Source: Opitutus terrae PB90-1
GTDB lineage: Bacteria; Verrucomicrobiota; Verrucomicrobiia; Opitutales; Opitutaceae
DNA: 64,000 nucleotides
NCBI RefSeq assembly: GCF_000019965.1
Contig: NC_010571.1
Location: 5,155,001 to 5,219,000, forward strand
Reading direction: 5' to 3'
Position numbers and translations under genes: made by a program. The notes below the pieces were generated by a model, which saw only the letters and a program-made list of their open reading frames with translations, was not told the DNA's origin and did not search any database. This document shows positions 1-8,745 of the stretch, piece after piece; positions within the stretch are counted from its first letter, which is position 1; each line of letters starts with the position of its first letter.

Positions 1-366
1 GCGCGAGCGCGGCTCGCCAACCGCGATATCGTTTCGCCGATCGCCGGCATCTTCCTGAAAACCAACAAATTGGTGGGCGAGGCGATTGAGCGTTATGAGA
101 CCGTGGCACGCGTCGTCGACGTGAGAAGGCTCGAAATGCTAGTATTCTGCGACGCTCGGTATTTTTCCCTCTTCCGCGTCGACCAGCGCGTCGATGTGAG
201 AGTGCTCAAATCGTCTGAGGACCAACCCATGATCTCCGGCACCGTTTCTCACGTGGACCCCGTCATTGACCCATCCAGTGGCACTTTTCGCGTGAAAATC
301 CGCATCGAACCTTCGGCCCAGGCGGTGCCCGGGTTTTCCGCGATATTGATTGCACCCGGAGCCTGA
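1..366 (+). CDS. HlyD-family membrane fusion protein, C-terminal part (5' end outside window)
   Basis: Frame 1 is open from the first base and ends at 366, giving the last 121 residues. The text has the pattern of the C-terminal half of HlyD/RND-type periplasmic adaptors: IVSPIAGIF near the start (lipoyl-like half motif), then a beta-barrel stretch with LEMLVFCDARYFSLF, and a final DPSSGTFRVKIRI segment typical of the membrane-proximal domain. Such proteins link an inner-membrane transporter to an outer-membrane channel. The next gene begins 23 bases later and encodes an exported protein, so the adaptor may serve its secretion; that link is inference. Confidence 0.8.
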   Translation, partial: ARARLANRDIVSPIAGIFLKTNKLVGEAIERYETVARVVDVRRLEMLVFCDARYFSLFRVDQRVDVRVLKSSEDQPMISGTVSHVDPVIDPSSGTFRVKIRIEPSAQAVPGFSAILIAPGA

Positions 367-389
367 AAAGCTTTTCTCCAGAACGTACC

Positions 390-1844
390 ATGAACCCGTC
401 TCCAGCATCCAACCGCAGCCTCCGCATCGAGGCCCTGGAGACGCGCACTTTGTTGGCCGGCGCGGCTGATCCTTTCGGATTAGTCGCCGACTACAATGCG
501 GTGGTAGCAGCAGTGAGCGGCCAGGGTGATTTTTCCGCGAGTTTCAGCACCAATTTCGGCAACCATCAGCTGGTTCTGACGGGCACCGCCGATACCACCC
601 TCACCATCGATCTCGACAAGCTCCCGGACTTCGTCACGAACTTGGACATTTCCAATTTTGGATCCGTGACTTTCATCGGCCACGACGACATCGCCACGAT
701 GAGGGTCTCGAATGTGGACAAGATCGAAGCGCCGAACCTGACGATCACGGGTGCATTGCAGGCGAACAAGGTCGACTTCATGGAAGTCGGAGACACCGGA
801 GTGCTTTCGGTGCTTACCTTCACCGGTGACAAGACTGAACTCAAGGTCGGCAATTTCGGCGATGGTTCGACGATCGTGTCCAGCTTGGGAGCGTTGACGC
901 TGAGCACGCAGGACGATCTGGTTCTGTTCGTCGCAGCGGCAACCAGTGACCATCCGGATCAGTATCTTTACCTGAAGGATTACAACGCCGGCTTGATCGT
1001 CGATCCCGATGGTATTCTGCGCTCAAATATTCGCGACTGGTCCCCGGCAGTGGATCACCCGGTGACACCGGATGATCCAGCGACGCCGGATACGCCGGTC
1101 CCGCCCGATTCACCGACCGATCCAATTACGCCCGAGCCGCCCACGGAGCCCCATGAACCCGGATTCGTGATCGTCGATCTGCCGCTCGATGAGCACATGC
1201 GTACGTTCGTGATGGAGCTGCGGTCACTGCTCGCCTCTTCCTCGGGTGATATCGACGAGCTCATCGCCCAATATGTGGCTCATCGCGACCAATCGAGTCT
1301 GCCGTTGGCAATCGTAGCGGACGGAACCAGCCACTTTGGCGGTTTCACACCATCCGGTATGCGCGGAAACGTATCCACACCTCTGCCGGCGCCTTCCATC
1401 CCGGGCTTCACGATTCCCGCTGCTGACGGCCTGCATGGCCCGGTTCTACCTGACGACCTTCAGTCCCTAGGAATGACTCCCGAGCTGCCCGCTCTCGCAG
1501 TGAAGGAGTTCGACATGCACTTCGGTGCCGTCGCGCCGCTTGACCTCGGTGCGACCGCGGTGGGTCTGGCTTTGCCCACGTCGCGGGCAGCCCGGCAGGG
1601 GGAGGCCACCGCTCGCCCGATGGAGAGCGAACCCACCCTCGCGGAGAGCGTGCGCGCTCTTGGCAGCTACATCGCGGAGCGCGTCACGGCCGAGTTCACG
1701 CCTGGACAGCAGTCTTTCGTGCTCTTGGTGGATCCGCCGCCCTCTCGCGGGCTGGCCGGAGCTAAAAAGGCTCTCGTGGAGCGCGGCGCGCCGGCGGCGC
1801 CCGCCACTGTCACTCTGACCAGTCCGACTCCAGAGTTGATCTGA
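390..1844 (+). CDS. Exported protein with LEPR-XLL-like N-terminal motif and proline-rich linker
   Basis: This 484-residue protein has no enzyme motif I recognise. Residues 10-24 read SLRIEALETRTLLAG, matching the LEPR-XLL-type N-terminal signature (here LETRTLLA) known from large secreted proteins of Planctomycetes and relatives. Residues about 50-200 are rich in alternating hydrophobic and polar residues (LTITGAL, LSVLTFTGD), suggesting a small beta-helix or beta-sandwich. About 220-255 is a Pro/Asp/Thr-rich spacer built of repeated TP-D and PP-D units. The rest is low in recognisable structure. No classical signal peptide with a long hydrophobic core is visible. An HlyD-like gene lies directly upstream, which would suit type I-like export. 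Function unknown. Confidence 0.7.
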   Translation: MNPSPASNRSLRIEALETRTLLAGAADPFGLVADYNAVVAAVSGQGDFSASFSTNFGNHQLVLTGTADTTLTIDLDKLPDFVTNLDISNFGSVTFIGHDDIATMRVSNVDKIEAPNLTITGALQANKVDFMEVGDTGVLSVLTFTGDKTELKVGNFGDGSTIVSSLGALTLSTQDDLVLFVAAATSDHPDQYLYLKDYNAGLIVDPDGILRSNIRDWSPAVDHPVTPDDPATPDTPVPPDSPTDPITPEPPTEPHEPGFVIVDLPLDEHMRTFVMELRSLLASSSGDIDELIAQYVAHRDQSSLPLAIVADGTSHFGGFTPSGMRGNVSTPLPAPSIPGFTIPAADGLHGPVLPDDLQSLGMTPELPALAVKEFDMHFGAVAPLDLGATAVGLALPTSRAARQGEATARPMESEPTLAESVRALGSYIAERVTAEFTPGQQSFVLLVDPPPSRGLAGAKKALVERGAPAAPATVTLTSPTPELI

Positions 1845-2052
1845 GTCGGTTCGGAGAAACAGCGGACGGCTCGCCGTCTGAGCCGGGGTTGCAGATTGGT
1901 CGTCCAGCCGGGGCAACTCCGCATCAATTGGCCGCCTTGGAACGACGTCTTTTCTGAAGCGGGATGGCACCAACGACTGCTTCGCGCGCGGTGTGAAACA
2001 GCGCAAAAGAGTTCGCCTCGCGCCAGTGCCCGACACCAGAGTGCTTTGCGTC

Positions 2053-2580
2053 ATGACGCCATTGGAGAGTCTTCTTTTGCCTATTCCCAAGTTGCGGAAT
2101 CTCGCAGAAGCCGCGCGCGTGCGAGATGCGCTGGGGCGTGGCGCCCAGAAGGTCGTTCTGACCAACGGATGCTTCGATCTTCTTCATGCAGGCCACATCT
2201 ACTTCCTGCAGCACGCACGCCGGGAAGGAGACGCGCTTTTCGTCGCACTCAACAGCGACGCCAGTGTTCGCGCGCTCAAGGGTCCCACTCGCCCCATCCA
2301 GCCCGCGATCGAGCGCGCTTACGCCCTCGCCGCGCTCGAGTGCGTGCACACGATCGTGCTGTTCGAGCAGCCGCGGCTGGTCACCGAGATTCGTGCCCTG
2401 CGTCCGGACATCTACGTCAAAGCGGGAGATTATTCCCTCAACTCACTCGACCGTTCCGAACGTGAAGCGCTGCGCGAGGTCGGCGCGGAGATCCGGTTTT
2501 TGCCCTTCTTGCCCGATCTGAGCACCACCGCGTTGCTCCAGCGGATCGTTGCAGCCAACGCGTCGGCCCCGCCACGATGA
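2053..2580 (+). CDS. rfaE2: D-glycero-beta-D-manno-heptose 1-phosphate adenylyltransferase
   Basis: This 175-residue protein corresponds to the C-terminal half of HldE. It transfers AMP from ATP to D-glycero-beta-D-manno-heptose 1-phosphate, giving ADP-heptose for the lipopolysaccharide core. The cytidylyltransferase-fold signature NGCFDLLHAGH is at residues 38-48, followed by LNSDASVRALKGPTRP, both as in the family. An open frame continues upstream to 1993, but the ATG at 2053 gives the normal family length. The kinase half follows as a separate gene in the same frame, in the order opposite to fused HldE (kinase first), so this is not simply a broken fusion. Confidence 0.92.
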   Translation: MTPLESLLLPIPKLRNLAEAARVRDALGRGAQKVVLTNGCFDLLHAGHIYFLQHARREGDALFVALNSDASVRALKGPTRPIQPAIERAYALAALECVHTIVLFEQPRLVTEIRALRPDIYVKAGDYSLNSLDRSEREALREVGAEIRFLPFLPDLSTTALLQRIVAANASAPPR

Positions 2581-2655
2581 GCTTCAACCACCGACGCTGA
2601 TTCGTTCCCGCCGGCCTGCTCCTTTCATGGACCTCTCCCTTGCCCGTCTTCGTCA

Positions 2656-3636
2656 CTGATCACCGCGTTTGCTCAACCGCGGGTCGTCGTCGTTGGCGAT
2701 CTGATGCTCGATCAACTGATCGTTGGTGACGCGAGGAGAATCTCCCCGGAGGCCCCGATTCCCGTCGTGAGTTTCGGCAGCGAAACATTCGTGCCCGGCG
2801 GCGCGGGCAACGTGGCGCGCGCGCTCGTGAGCCTTGGCGCCTCCGCGGATTTGTTCGGCGTGATGGGAGACGATTCCGGCGCGGGTCAACTGCGCGCCAC
2901 GCTCGCTCAGTACCACTTGCCCACGAACGGACTCATCGTCGAACCCGCTCGCCCCACCACGCTCAAGACCCGGATCACGGCCCAACGCCAACAGATCGTG
3001 CGACTCGATCGAGAGACGAATCGCCCTTTGGCTCGCGCGACTCAAGAAGCGCTGATCACCGCCTGCTGCTCCGCCCTGCGCGGGGCGGCGGCCGTGATTG
3101 TGACTGATTATGCCAAAGGCTGCGTGGACCAGCGGCTCGTCGACGTCGTGCTCCAGGAAGCGCAGCAGTTCAATGTTCCCGTCTGCATCGATCCCAAACC
3201 CGGTCACCCCCTCGCGTTCCACGGATGCGCCCTGCTGACCCCGAACCGACGCGAAGCATTCGAACTCGCCGGCCTTCCCGACCCGGGCGCGACCGCTGAT
3301 CCATCGCGCGACCCGGCGTTGCTCGCCGCGATCGCGCAGATTCAGCGCACGCACCATGCCGCTTCCTTGCTGGTGACACTGAGCGAGCAGGGCCTGTTGC
3401 TGGTGGAAGGCCAGCAACCGCCGCATCACGTTCCAACCGTCGCGCGGCAGGTTTACGACGTGACGGGAGCCGGCGACACGGTAATCGCGACCTTCGTGCT
3501 CGCACGCGCGGCTGGCGCCAGTTCGGCCGAAGCTGCGGCCATCGCGAATCTCGCCGCCGGCATCGTGGTCGGCAAAACCGGCACCGCCGCCGCGACCCCC
3601 GAGGAACTGCTTCACTGGATCGAACACACGCGCTGA
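2656..3636 (+). CDS. rfaE1: D-glycero-beta-D-manno-heptose-7-phosphate kinase
   Basis: PfkB-family kinase matching the N-terminal half of HldE; it phosphorylates heptose 7-phosphate at C1. The family's N-terminal strand VVVVGDLMLD, the GGAGNVARAL sugar-binding loop and the VTGAGDT anion-hole motif near the C-terminus are all present. The first in-frame ATG (2704) falls inside the conserved GDLMLD motif and cannot be the true start. In the same frame a CTG at 2656 would give 326 residues. Alternatively an ATG at 2627 opens a frame reading MDLSLARLRH that stops at 2659 and joins the kinase only through a one-base shift. The real start is therefore uncertain; see findings. Confidence 0.88.
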   Translation: MITAFAQPRVVVVGDLMLDQLIVGDARRISPEAPIPVVSFGSETFVPGGAGNVARALVSLGASADLFGVMGDDSGAGQLRATLAQYHLPTNGLIVEPARPTTLKTRITAQRQQIVRLDRETNRPLARATQEALITACCSALRGAAAVIVTDYAKGCVDQRLVDVVLQEAQQFNVPVCIDPKPGHPLAFHGCALLTPNRREAFELAGLPDPGATADPSRDPALLAAIAQIQRTHHAASLLVTLSEQGLLLVEGQQPPHHVPTVARQVYDVTGAGDTVIATFVLARAAGASSAEAAAIANLAAGIVVGKTGTAAATPEELLHWIEHTR

Positions 3637-3781
3637 CGATCGCGACCGCGCGAGCAGCGATTCATTTTCCGACCCGTTCCCAGCTAGAACGCAGCGTCGC
3701 CGAGTTCTGGCGCGCCTAAGCTCGGGCGCCGATCTCAGCGCCATCGCGGCCAGTGCGAATTGACGCCACTCACGTTCCTTT

Positions 3782-3786
3782 AGGAG
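3782..3786 (+). promoter_or_regulatory. Shine-Dalgarno-like AGGAG upstream of the large glycosyltransferase
   Basis: AGGAG lies 4 bases before a TTG (3791) that is in frame with the large glycosyltransferase, and 11 bases before an ATG (3798) that opens a 26-codon frame ending at 3878. It could serve a TTG start, or a short leader peptide upstream of the GTG at 3890. The sequence does not decide between them. Confidence 0.4.
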
Positions 3787-3889
3787 AACGTTGCCCCATG
3801 ACTCCAAGCGTCCGCACCCGAAGACATTCCCTGCCAAAATCCGGTCTGGCGGTCGGTCTACGACTCTCGCTAGCCTGACCTCCACTCGC

Positions 3890-6800
3890 GTGAACATCCT
3901 TTTCGTCAACTACGGCGACTTCACGAGCAACAGCCTCAACCACATCGCGGCCTTCGCCAACCAGCTGACGTTGTTGGGGCATGCGTGTGTCGTCGCCGTG
4001 CCGGAGAATCCGGACAGCATCAGCGCGATTCCCCAAGTGCTATTCACGCCGGTCACCTTTGCGCGAGCGCTGGAATCGGAGCCGATCTTCCCCGACCGCC
4101 GCGGTGCCGACGTCGTTCACACGTGGACTCCCCGCGAGAATGTCCGTGAGTTCACGCTGGCCTATCTGCATCGCACGACGGCGGCAGCGCTGATCATCCA
4201 TCTCGAGGACAACGAAGAATTCCTCCTGGCGAGTTACGCGCACGAATCGCTCGAAAAGCTGCGGGAACTTCCCGATGAAGAACTCGTCCGACGGCTGTCG
4301 CCGCGGCTGTCTCACCCCGTTCGTTTTCGCAATTTTCTCCAAATCGCCCACGGTGTGACTTGCATCACGGACCGGCTGCGCGAGTTCGTTCCCACCGCCA
4401 AGCCCGCCCACCGGCTGCTACCGGGAGTCGATCCCGCGTTCTACCGGCCCCAGGAACCTGATGCCCGGCTCCGCAGCGAAATCGGGGTCGCACTCACCGA
4501 CAAACTGCTCGTTTTCACCGGCAGCACCACATTTGCGAACCTTGCCGACGTGCGGTCGTTGCTGCTCGCCGTTCGGCTGCTCAACGAGCGCGGCGTGCCA
4601 TGCAAACTTGTTCGCACCGGCATCAATCCGCCTCCGCTGGCGCAGGAGCTCGCCGCACTCGGCGGGCCGCACGTGATCGATTTGGGCTTCGTGCCCAAGC
4701 CGCAACTCGGACCGTTGCTCGCGCTCGCGGATGTGTTGGTGCAACCCGGCACCGCTGACGCGTTCAACGATTATCGCCTGCCTTCGAAGATCCCGGAGTT
4801 CATGAGCGTCGGCCGGCCGGTCGTGATTCCGCGCGCCAACCTGGCAAAAGAAATGGAGCACGGTCGGCACGCGCTGTTGCTCAATGACGGCTCGCCCGCG
4901 GAGATCGCCGACGCCTGTGCTCGGATCTTTGCCTACCCCGCGCTGGCGCAGCGTTTGGCGGAAGGGGCGCTCGAGTTCGCGCGGGATCATTTCGATCTCA
5001 CCGCCAACACGGCCGGCCTGCTCGAGTTCTACAAAAGGGTACGAGCACGCGCGACGCCGCTCTTTCAACCCGGCGATGCCGCGTTCTCGGAGGACGTGTT
5101 GCTGACCGACGGCAACCTCGCGCGGCGTATGCGCGCGAAGGAACAAACCATCGCGCAGCTCCGCGAGACGCTCGCCGCGCGCGAAGCGACCGTCGCCGAA
5201 CGCGACGCCGCCATCACTGCTCAGCAGGCGGAGATCGCCGCGCTGCGTGCCAAGTCGAACGCTGACCTCGCCGCGATGCGGCAGCACGTCGCCAACCTCG
5301 AAAACGTGATCGTCGAACTGCGGCGCACTCTCGAGGACGCAGCGGCGCAGCGCGCAAGGGCCGAGCTCCAGGAAAACTACCACCAGGCGAAGCTCCAGGA
5401 GGTCCGCGCTCAGATCGAGGTGCTCCGTGCCCAGCTGGCGGACGCGTCGGCGACCGCCGGTTTTCTCCGCACCGAACTCGAGCGCGCCAGGGCGCAGGCC
5501 GCCGGCACCGCCGAGCAGATTCGGCAGCGCGACGACAAAATTGCGCGGATGACGCGCTCGTTCTCGTGGCAGGCGACGGCACCGCTCCGCGCCCTTCGCC
5601 GCACGGTGCTCGATCCGCTCCAGCGCCGCGCACCGGGCGGCGCGGCCCCAGTGGTGCCGATCGAGAGCGGCTTCGTTTGTTCGATCGACCAGCCCACCGA
5701 CTGGGCCGATCTGCCGCCGGAAGGTAGTGTCGCCGGCTGGGTGCTCGCACCGTCTGCCTCGGCCGTTTCCGGTGTTCGCTTCCGCGCCGGCGGGCAAACC
5801 GTTTTAGGCCAGCACAACCTCGCACGACCGGATGTCGCCAGTGGACATCGCGACCATCCCCACGCGGGCCGCAGCGGCTTCATGCTGGATTACCGGCTGC
5901 CGCCGAGTTCGGACCAGCAGATTATTTTCGAGGCTTTGGTCGAAGGCGCTTGGCGCGCGTTCGCATTCCGCAACGCGCGGTGCGCCGCGGAAGTGCCAGA
6001 GGAGCTGCGACGCGACTACGCCGCGTGGGTGCGCCGGTTCGCCACCCTTACCCCCGATCAGATCGTGGAGCGGCAACAGCGGGTCGAGGCACTGCCGCTC
6101 GCGCAGCGACCGCTCATTTCGGTGATCATGCCGGTGTACAACACGCCGGAAAAGTGGTTGGTGAAAGCGATCGAATCCGTGCGTGCGCAGATTTACCCGA
6201 ATTGGGAACTGTGCATCGCCGACGACGCCTCGTCCGCCTCCCACGTTCGTCCCCTCCTCGAGGACTTCGCCCGGCGCGATGAACGCATCAAGCTGGTTTT
6301 CCGCGATCAAAACGGCCACATCTCCGCTGCGTCGAACTCCGCACTCGATCTCGCGCGCGGCGAGTTTGCCGCCCTGCTCGACCACGACGACGAACTCGCG
6401 CGCGATGCCCTCTACGAGGTCGTCCAGTGTCTGGCCGCGCATCCGGACGCCGACCTCATCTACTCGGACGAGGACAAGATCGATGAGGCAGGGCGCCGGT
6501 TCGATCCCTATTTCAAACCGGACTTCCTGCCGGATCTGTTCACGGCCCAGAACTTCACCTCTCATCTTTCGGTCTACCGGGCCTCGCTAATCCGCCAGGC
6601 GGGCGGGTTCCGCATCGGCTACGAAGGCAGCCAGGACTGGGACCTCGCGTTGCGGGCCATCGATCTTACCGAGCGCAGCCGCATTCAGCATGTGCCGAAG
6701 GTGCTCTATCACTGGCGCGCGATCCCCGGCTCGACGGCGCTCGCGCTCGGCGAAAAAAATTATCCGATGCTCGCGGCGCGCAAGGCCCTGGCGGATCACT

Positions 6801-7717
6801 TCGCCCGTCGTGGTGAGACCGTGGAACTGCTGCGCCAGGTCGGCGATTACTGGCGGGTGAAGCGGCCCGTGCCGGCGAACCCGCCGCTGGTGTCGTTGAT
6901 CATCCCGACGCGCAACCGCGCCGATCTCCTCTCGCGCTGCGTGGGATCGATCCTCGCCAAGACCAGCTACCCACGATTCGAAATCATCGTGGTCGACAAC
7001 GGCTCGGACGAACCCGGGACGCTGGCGTATCTGGATCAACTGCGCTCGGGCGGCACCACCGTGCTCCGCTACGACGAACCTTTCAATTTTTCGGCGATCA
7101 ACAATTTTGCCGCGGCGCAGGCGGAGGGGGAAATTCTCGGGTTGCTGAACAACGACCTCGAGGTGATCAATCCCGACTGGCTCGACGAGATGGTGAGTCA
7201 CGCGGTTCGCCCGGAGATCGGCTGCGTCGGCGCGATGCTCTACTATCCCGATGACACGATTCAGCACGCTGGGGTATTGCTCGGGCTAGGCGGCGTTGCC
7301 AATCACGCCTACTATCACGCACCACGCGGCACGTGCCACTATTTCAACCGCGCGCACCTGCTACAAAACTACTCCGCCGTCACCGCCGCGTGCCTGCTCA
7401 TCCGGCGGAAGGTCTTCGCGCAGGTCGGCGGGCTCAACGCAACGGATCTGGCGATCGCGTTCAACGACGTCGATTTCTGCCTGCGGGTTCGTGCCGCGGG
7501 CTATCTCAACCTCTGGACGCCGTTCGCCGAGTTCTACCATCACGAGTCGCCGAGCCGCGGCAGCGAAGACACTCCGGAGAAGCTCGCGCGTTTCCATGCC
7601 GAGGTCGCCTACATGCAGCGCACCTGGGGCCCGCTCCTCGAACGCGATCCCGCCTACAACCCGAACCTGACGCTCGACCGCCAGGACTTCTCCCTGGCGT
7701 TTCCTCCGCGCCGATAG
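3890..7717 (+). CDS. Three-domain glycosyltransferase (GT4 - coiled coil - GT2 - GT2)
   Basis: This protein of about 1275 residues builds surface polysaccharide in the cytoplasm. Residues 1-400 form a GT4-like GT-B domain (NILFVNYGDF start, VLVQPGTADAF and EFMSVGRPVVIP near the donor site). About 405-555 is a heptad-rich, Ala/Glu/Arg coiled coil. A short TAPLRALRR linker and a beta-rich segment (580-690) follow. The first GT2 domain starts near 733 (VSVIMPVYNTPEKW type text, LLDHDDELA as metal-binding acidic motif). The second starts near 998 (SLIIPTRNRADLL, LLNNDLEVI). GTG 3890 is chosen because the GT-B strand starts there; a TTG at 3791 with an AGGAG ahead of it is the alternative. Three catalytic modules suggest several successive sugar additions. 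Confidence 0.9.
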   Translation: MNILFVNYGDFTSNSLNHIAAFANQLTLLGHACVVAVPENPDSISAIPQVLFTPVTFARALESEPIFPDRRGADVVHTWTPRENVREFTLAYLHRTTAAALIIHLEDNEEFLLASYAHESLEKLRELPDEELVRRLSPRLSHPVRFRNFLQIAHGVTCITDRLREFVPTAKPAHRLLPGVDPAFYRPQEPDARLRSEIGVALTDKLLVFTGSTTFANLADVRSLLLAVRLLNERGVPCKLVRTGINPPPLAQELAALGGPHVIDLGFVPKPQLGPLLALADVLVQPGTADAFNDYRLPSKIPEFMSVGRPVVIPRANLAKEMEHGRHALLLNDGSPAEIADACARIFAYPALAQRLAEGALEFARDHFDLTANTAGLLEFYKRVRARATPLFQPGDAAFSEDVLLTDGNLARRMRAKEQTIAQLRETLAAREATVAERDAAITAQQAEIAALRAKSNADLAAMRQHVANLENVIVELRRTLEDAAAQRARAELQENYHQAKLQEVRAQIEVLRAQLADASATAGFLRTELERARAQAAGTAEQIRQRDDKIARMTRSFSWQATAPLRALRRTVLDPLQRRAPGGAAPVVPIESGFVCSIDQPTDWADLPPEGSVAGWVLAPSASAVSGVRFRAGGQTVLGQHNLARPDVASGHRDHPHAGRSGFMLDYRLPPSSDQQIIFEALVEGAWRAFAFRNARCAAEVPEELRRDYAAWVRRFATLTPDQIVERQQRVEALPLAQRPLISVIMPVYNTPEKWLVKAIESVRAQIYPNWELCIADDASSASHVRPLLEDFARRDERIKLVFRDQNGHISAASNSALDLARGEFAALLDHDDELARDALYEVVQCLAAHPDADLIYSDEDKIDEAGRRFDPYFKPDFLPDLFTAQNFTSHLSVYRASLIRQAGGFRIGYEGSQDWDLALRAIDLTERSRIQHVPKVLYHWRAIPGSTALALGEKNYPMLAARKALADHFARRGETVELLRQVGDYWRVKRPVPANPPLVSLIIPTRNRADLLSRCVGSILAKTSYPRFEIIVVDNGSDEPGTLAYLDQLRSGGTTVLRYDEPFNFSAINNFAAAQAEGEILGLLNNDLEVINPDWLDEMVSHAVRPEIGCVGAMLYYPDDTIQHAGVLLGLGGVANHAYYHAPRGTCHYFNRAHLLQNYSAVTAACLLIRRKVFAQVGGLNATDLAIAFNDVDFCLRVRAAGYLNLWTPFAEFYHHESPSRGSEDTPEKLARFHAEVAYMQRTWGPLLERDPAYNPNLTLDRQDFSLAFPPRR

Positions 7718-7738
7718 CCGCGTTGGCGCGCCCTGCCC

Positions 7739-7757
7739 CGGTAGGCCGAGCCTACCG
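7739..7757. repeat. Short palindrome of the GTAGG...CCTAC type
   Basis: CGGTAGGCCGAGCCTACCG is a near-perfect inverted repeat in the spacer between the large glycosyltransferase and the methyltransferase. There is no T-run after it, so it does not look like an intrinsic terminator. Its ends resemble the GTAGGGCG...CGCCCTAC palindromes found later in the window (50173, 52991, 59493, 62691). Confidence 0.5.
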
Positions 7758-7821
7758 CGAGTCCACCGAGCCCCGCGGGCAGATCGGCCAACCACTACCG
7801 CACTTCCCCGTCCCACCCGTC

Positions 7822-8676
7822 ATGACTCACGAGAACAAAGTCGCCCGTTGGCTGCTTCCGTTGGAATCCGCCGGCGGAATTGGCGTGGAGATCGGACCGT
7901 TCAAGACCCCAGTGCCCGGGATTAAACCGATCTATGTCGACCGCTTCAAGGAGTACGCCGGCGAGAAGTGTCTGGCCGATTACCATGGCGACGCCGCCAA
8001 TCTTCCATTTCGCGACAACTCTCTAGCCTACGTAGTCTCTTCGCACGTGCTGGAGCATACCGCTAATCCTGTGGCGGCTTTCGCCGAGTGGTATCGCGTG
8101 CTACGCCCAGGCGGTATAATCTACGTCGTTGTCCCGGATCGCCGCTACACGTGGGACCACGCGCGCGCCCTCACCTCGATTGATCACATGCTGGAAGATT
8201 ACGAGCGCAGCACGACCGCCGTCGATGCCACCCATGTCGACGACTTCGTCGACGGGGTTGATTGGTCCACCTACAGCCCCGGGACGAAAGAAGCCGATGT
8301 GTTCGCCGCCAAAGCGGCGCTCAAGGCCACCTATCACCAAGCCGTCGCGACGGGCAACGAAATCAACATTCACTTTCATGTGTTTGAGCCAGGTAACGTC
8401 CTAGGTTTGCTGGGACGCCTGCAACATCACCCGCGCCTCCGCTTCCACTGGTGCGTCGTCGACCAAGCAGAGCGTTTCCCCGCAAACAACCCGAATGGTT
8501 TCCTGGCCGTTGTCCGCGTGCAGAAATCCTGGCGCCATCGATTGCGAACCTCGCTCCAATGGGCAGCGCGACAGCGGAGCTGGAACACGGTGCTTCTACC
8601 TTCCGCACTGCCACTGAACCAGCGTCCGGAGGCAAGCGAATGTCCAACGCCGCGCGAGGGAGGATCTCCCCGATAG
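7822..8676 (+). CDS. SAM-dependent methyltransferase (class I)
   Basis: A 284-residue protein starting at the ATG at 7822; the longer open frame upstream is read-through of the preceding gene in another frame. It has a Rossmann-like order: GVEIGPF (motif I position), then NLPFRDNSLAYVVSSHVLEH and VLRPGGIIYVVVPD, the usual post-motif strand of Methyltransf_11 proteins. The family transfers a methyl group from SAM. In a glycan locus the substrate is probably a sugar or a glycan end, which is inference. The C-terminal 40 residues are basic and poorly conserved in appearance. Confidence 0.8.
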   Translation: MTHENKVARWLLPLESAGGIGVEIGPFKTPVPGIKPIYVDRFKEYAGEKCLADYHGDAANLPFRDNSLAYVVSSHVLEHTANPVAAFAEWYRVLRPGGIIYVVVPDRRYTWDHARALTSIDHMLEDYERSTTAVDATHVDDFVDGVDWSTYSPGTKEADVFAAKAALKATYHQAVATGNEINIHFHVFEPGNVLGLLGRLQHHPRLRFHWCVVDQAERFPANNPNGFLAVVRVQKSWRHRLRTSLQWAARQRSWNTVLLPSALPLNQRPEASECPTPREGGSPR

Positions 8677-8745
8677 TATCGGCAATCCTCGCCGTTCGGA
8701 AAGCTCGGCTTGCCCACGCGCCCTGGCCGCTCCCATCCTTTTCCC

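Noticed and set aside
1865-1878. GACGGCTCGCCGTC hairpin after the LEPR-XLL-like gene
   Set aside because: Six-base stem without a T-run; too weak to call a terminator.
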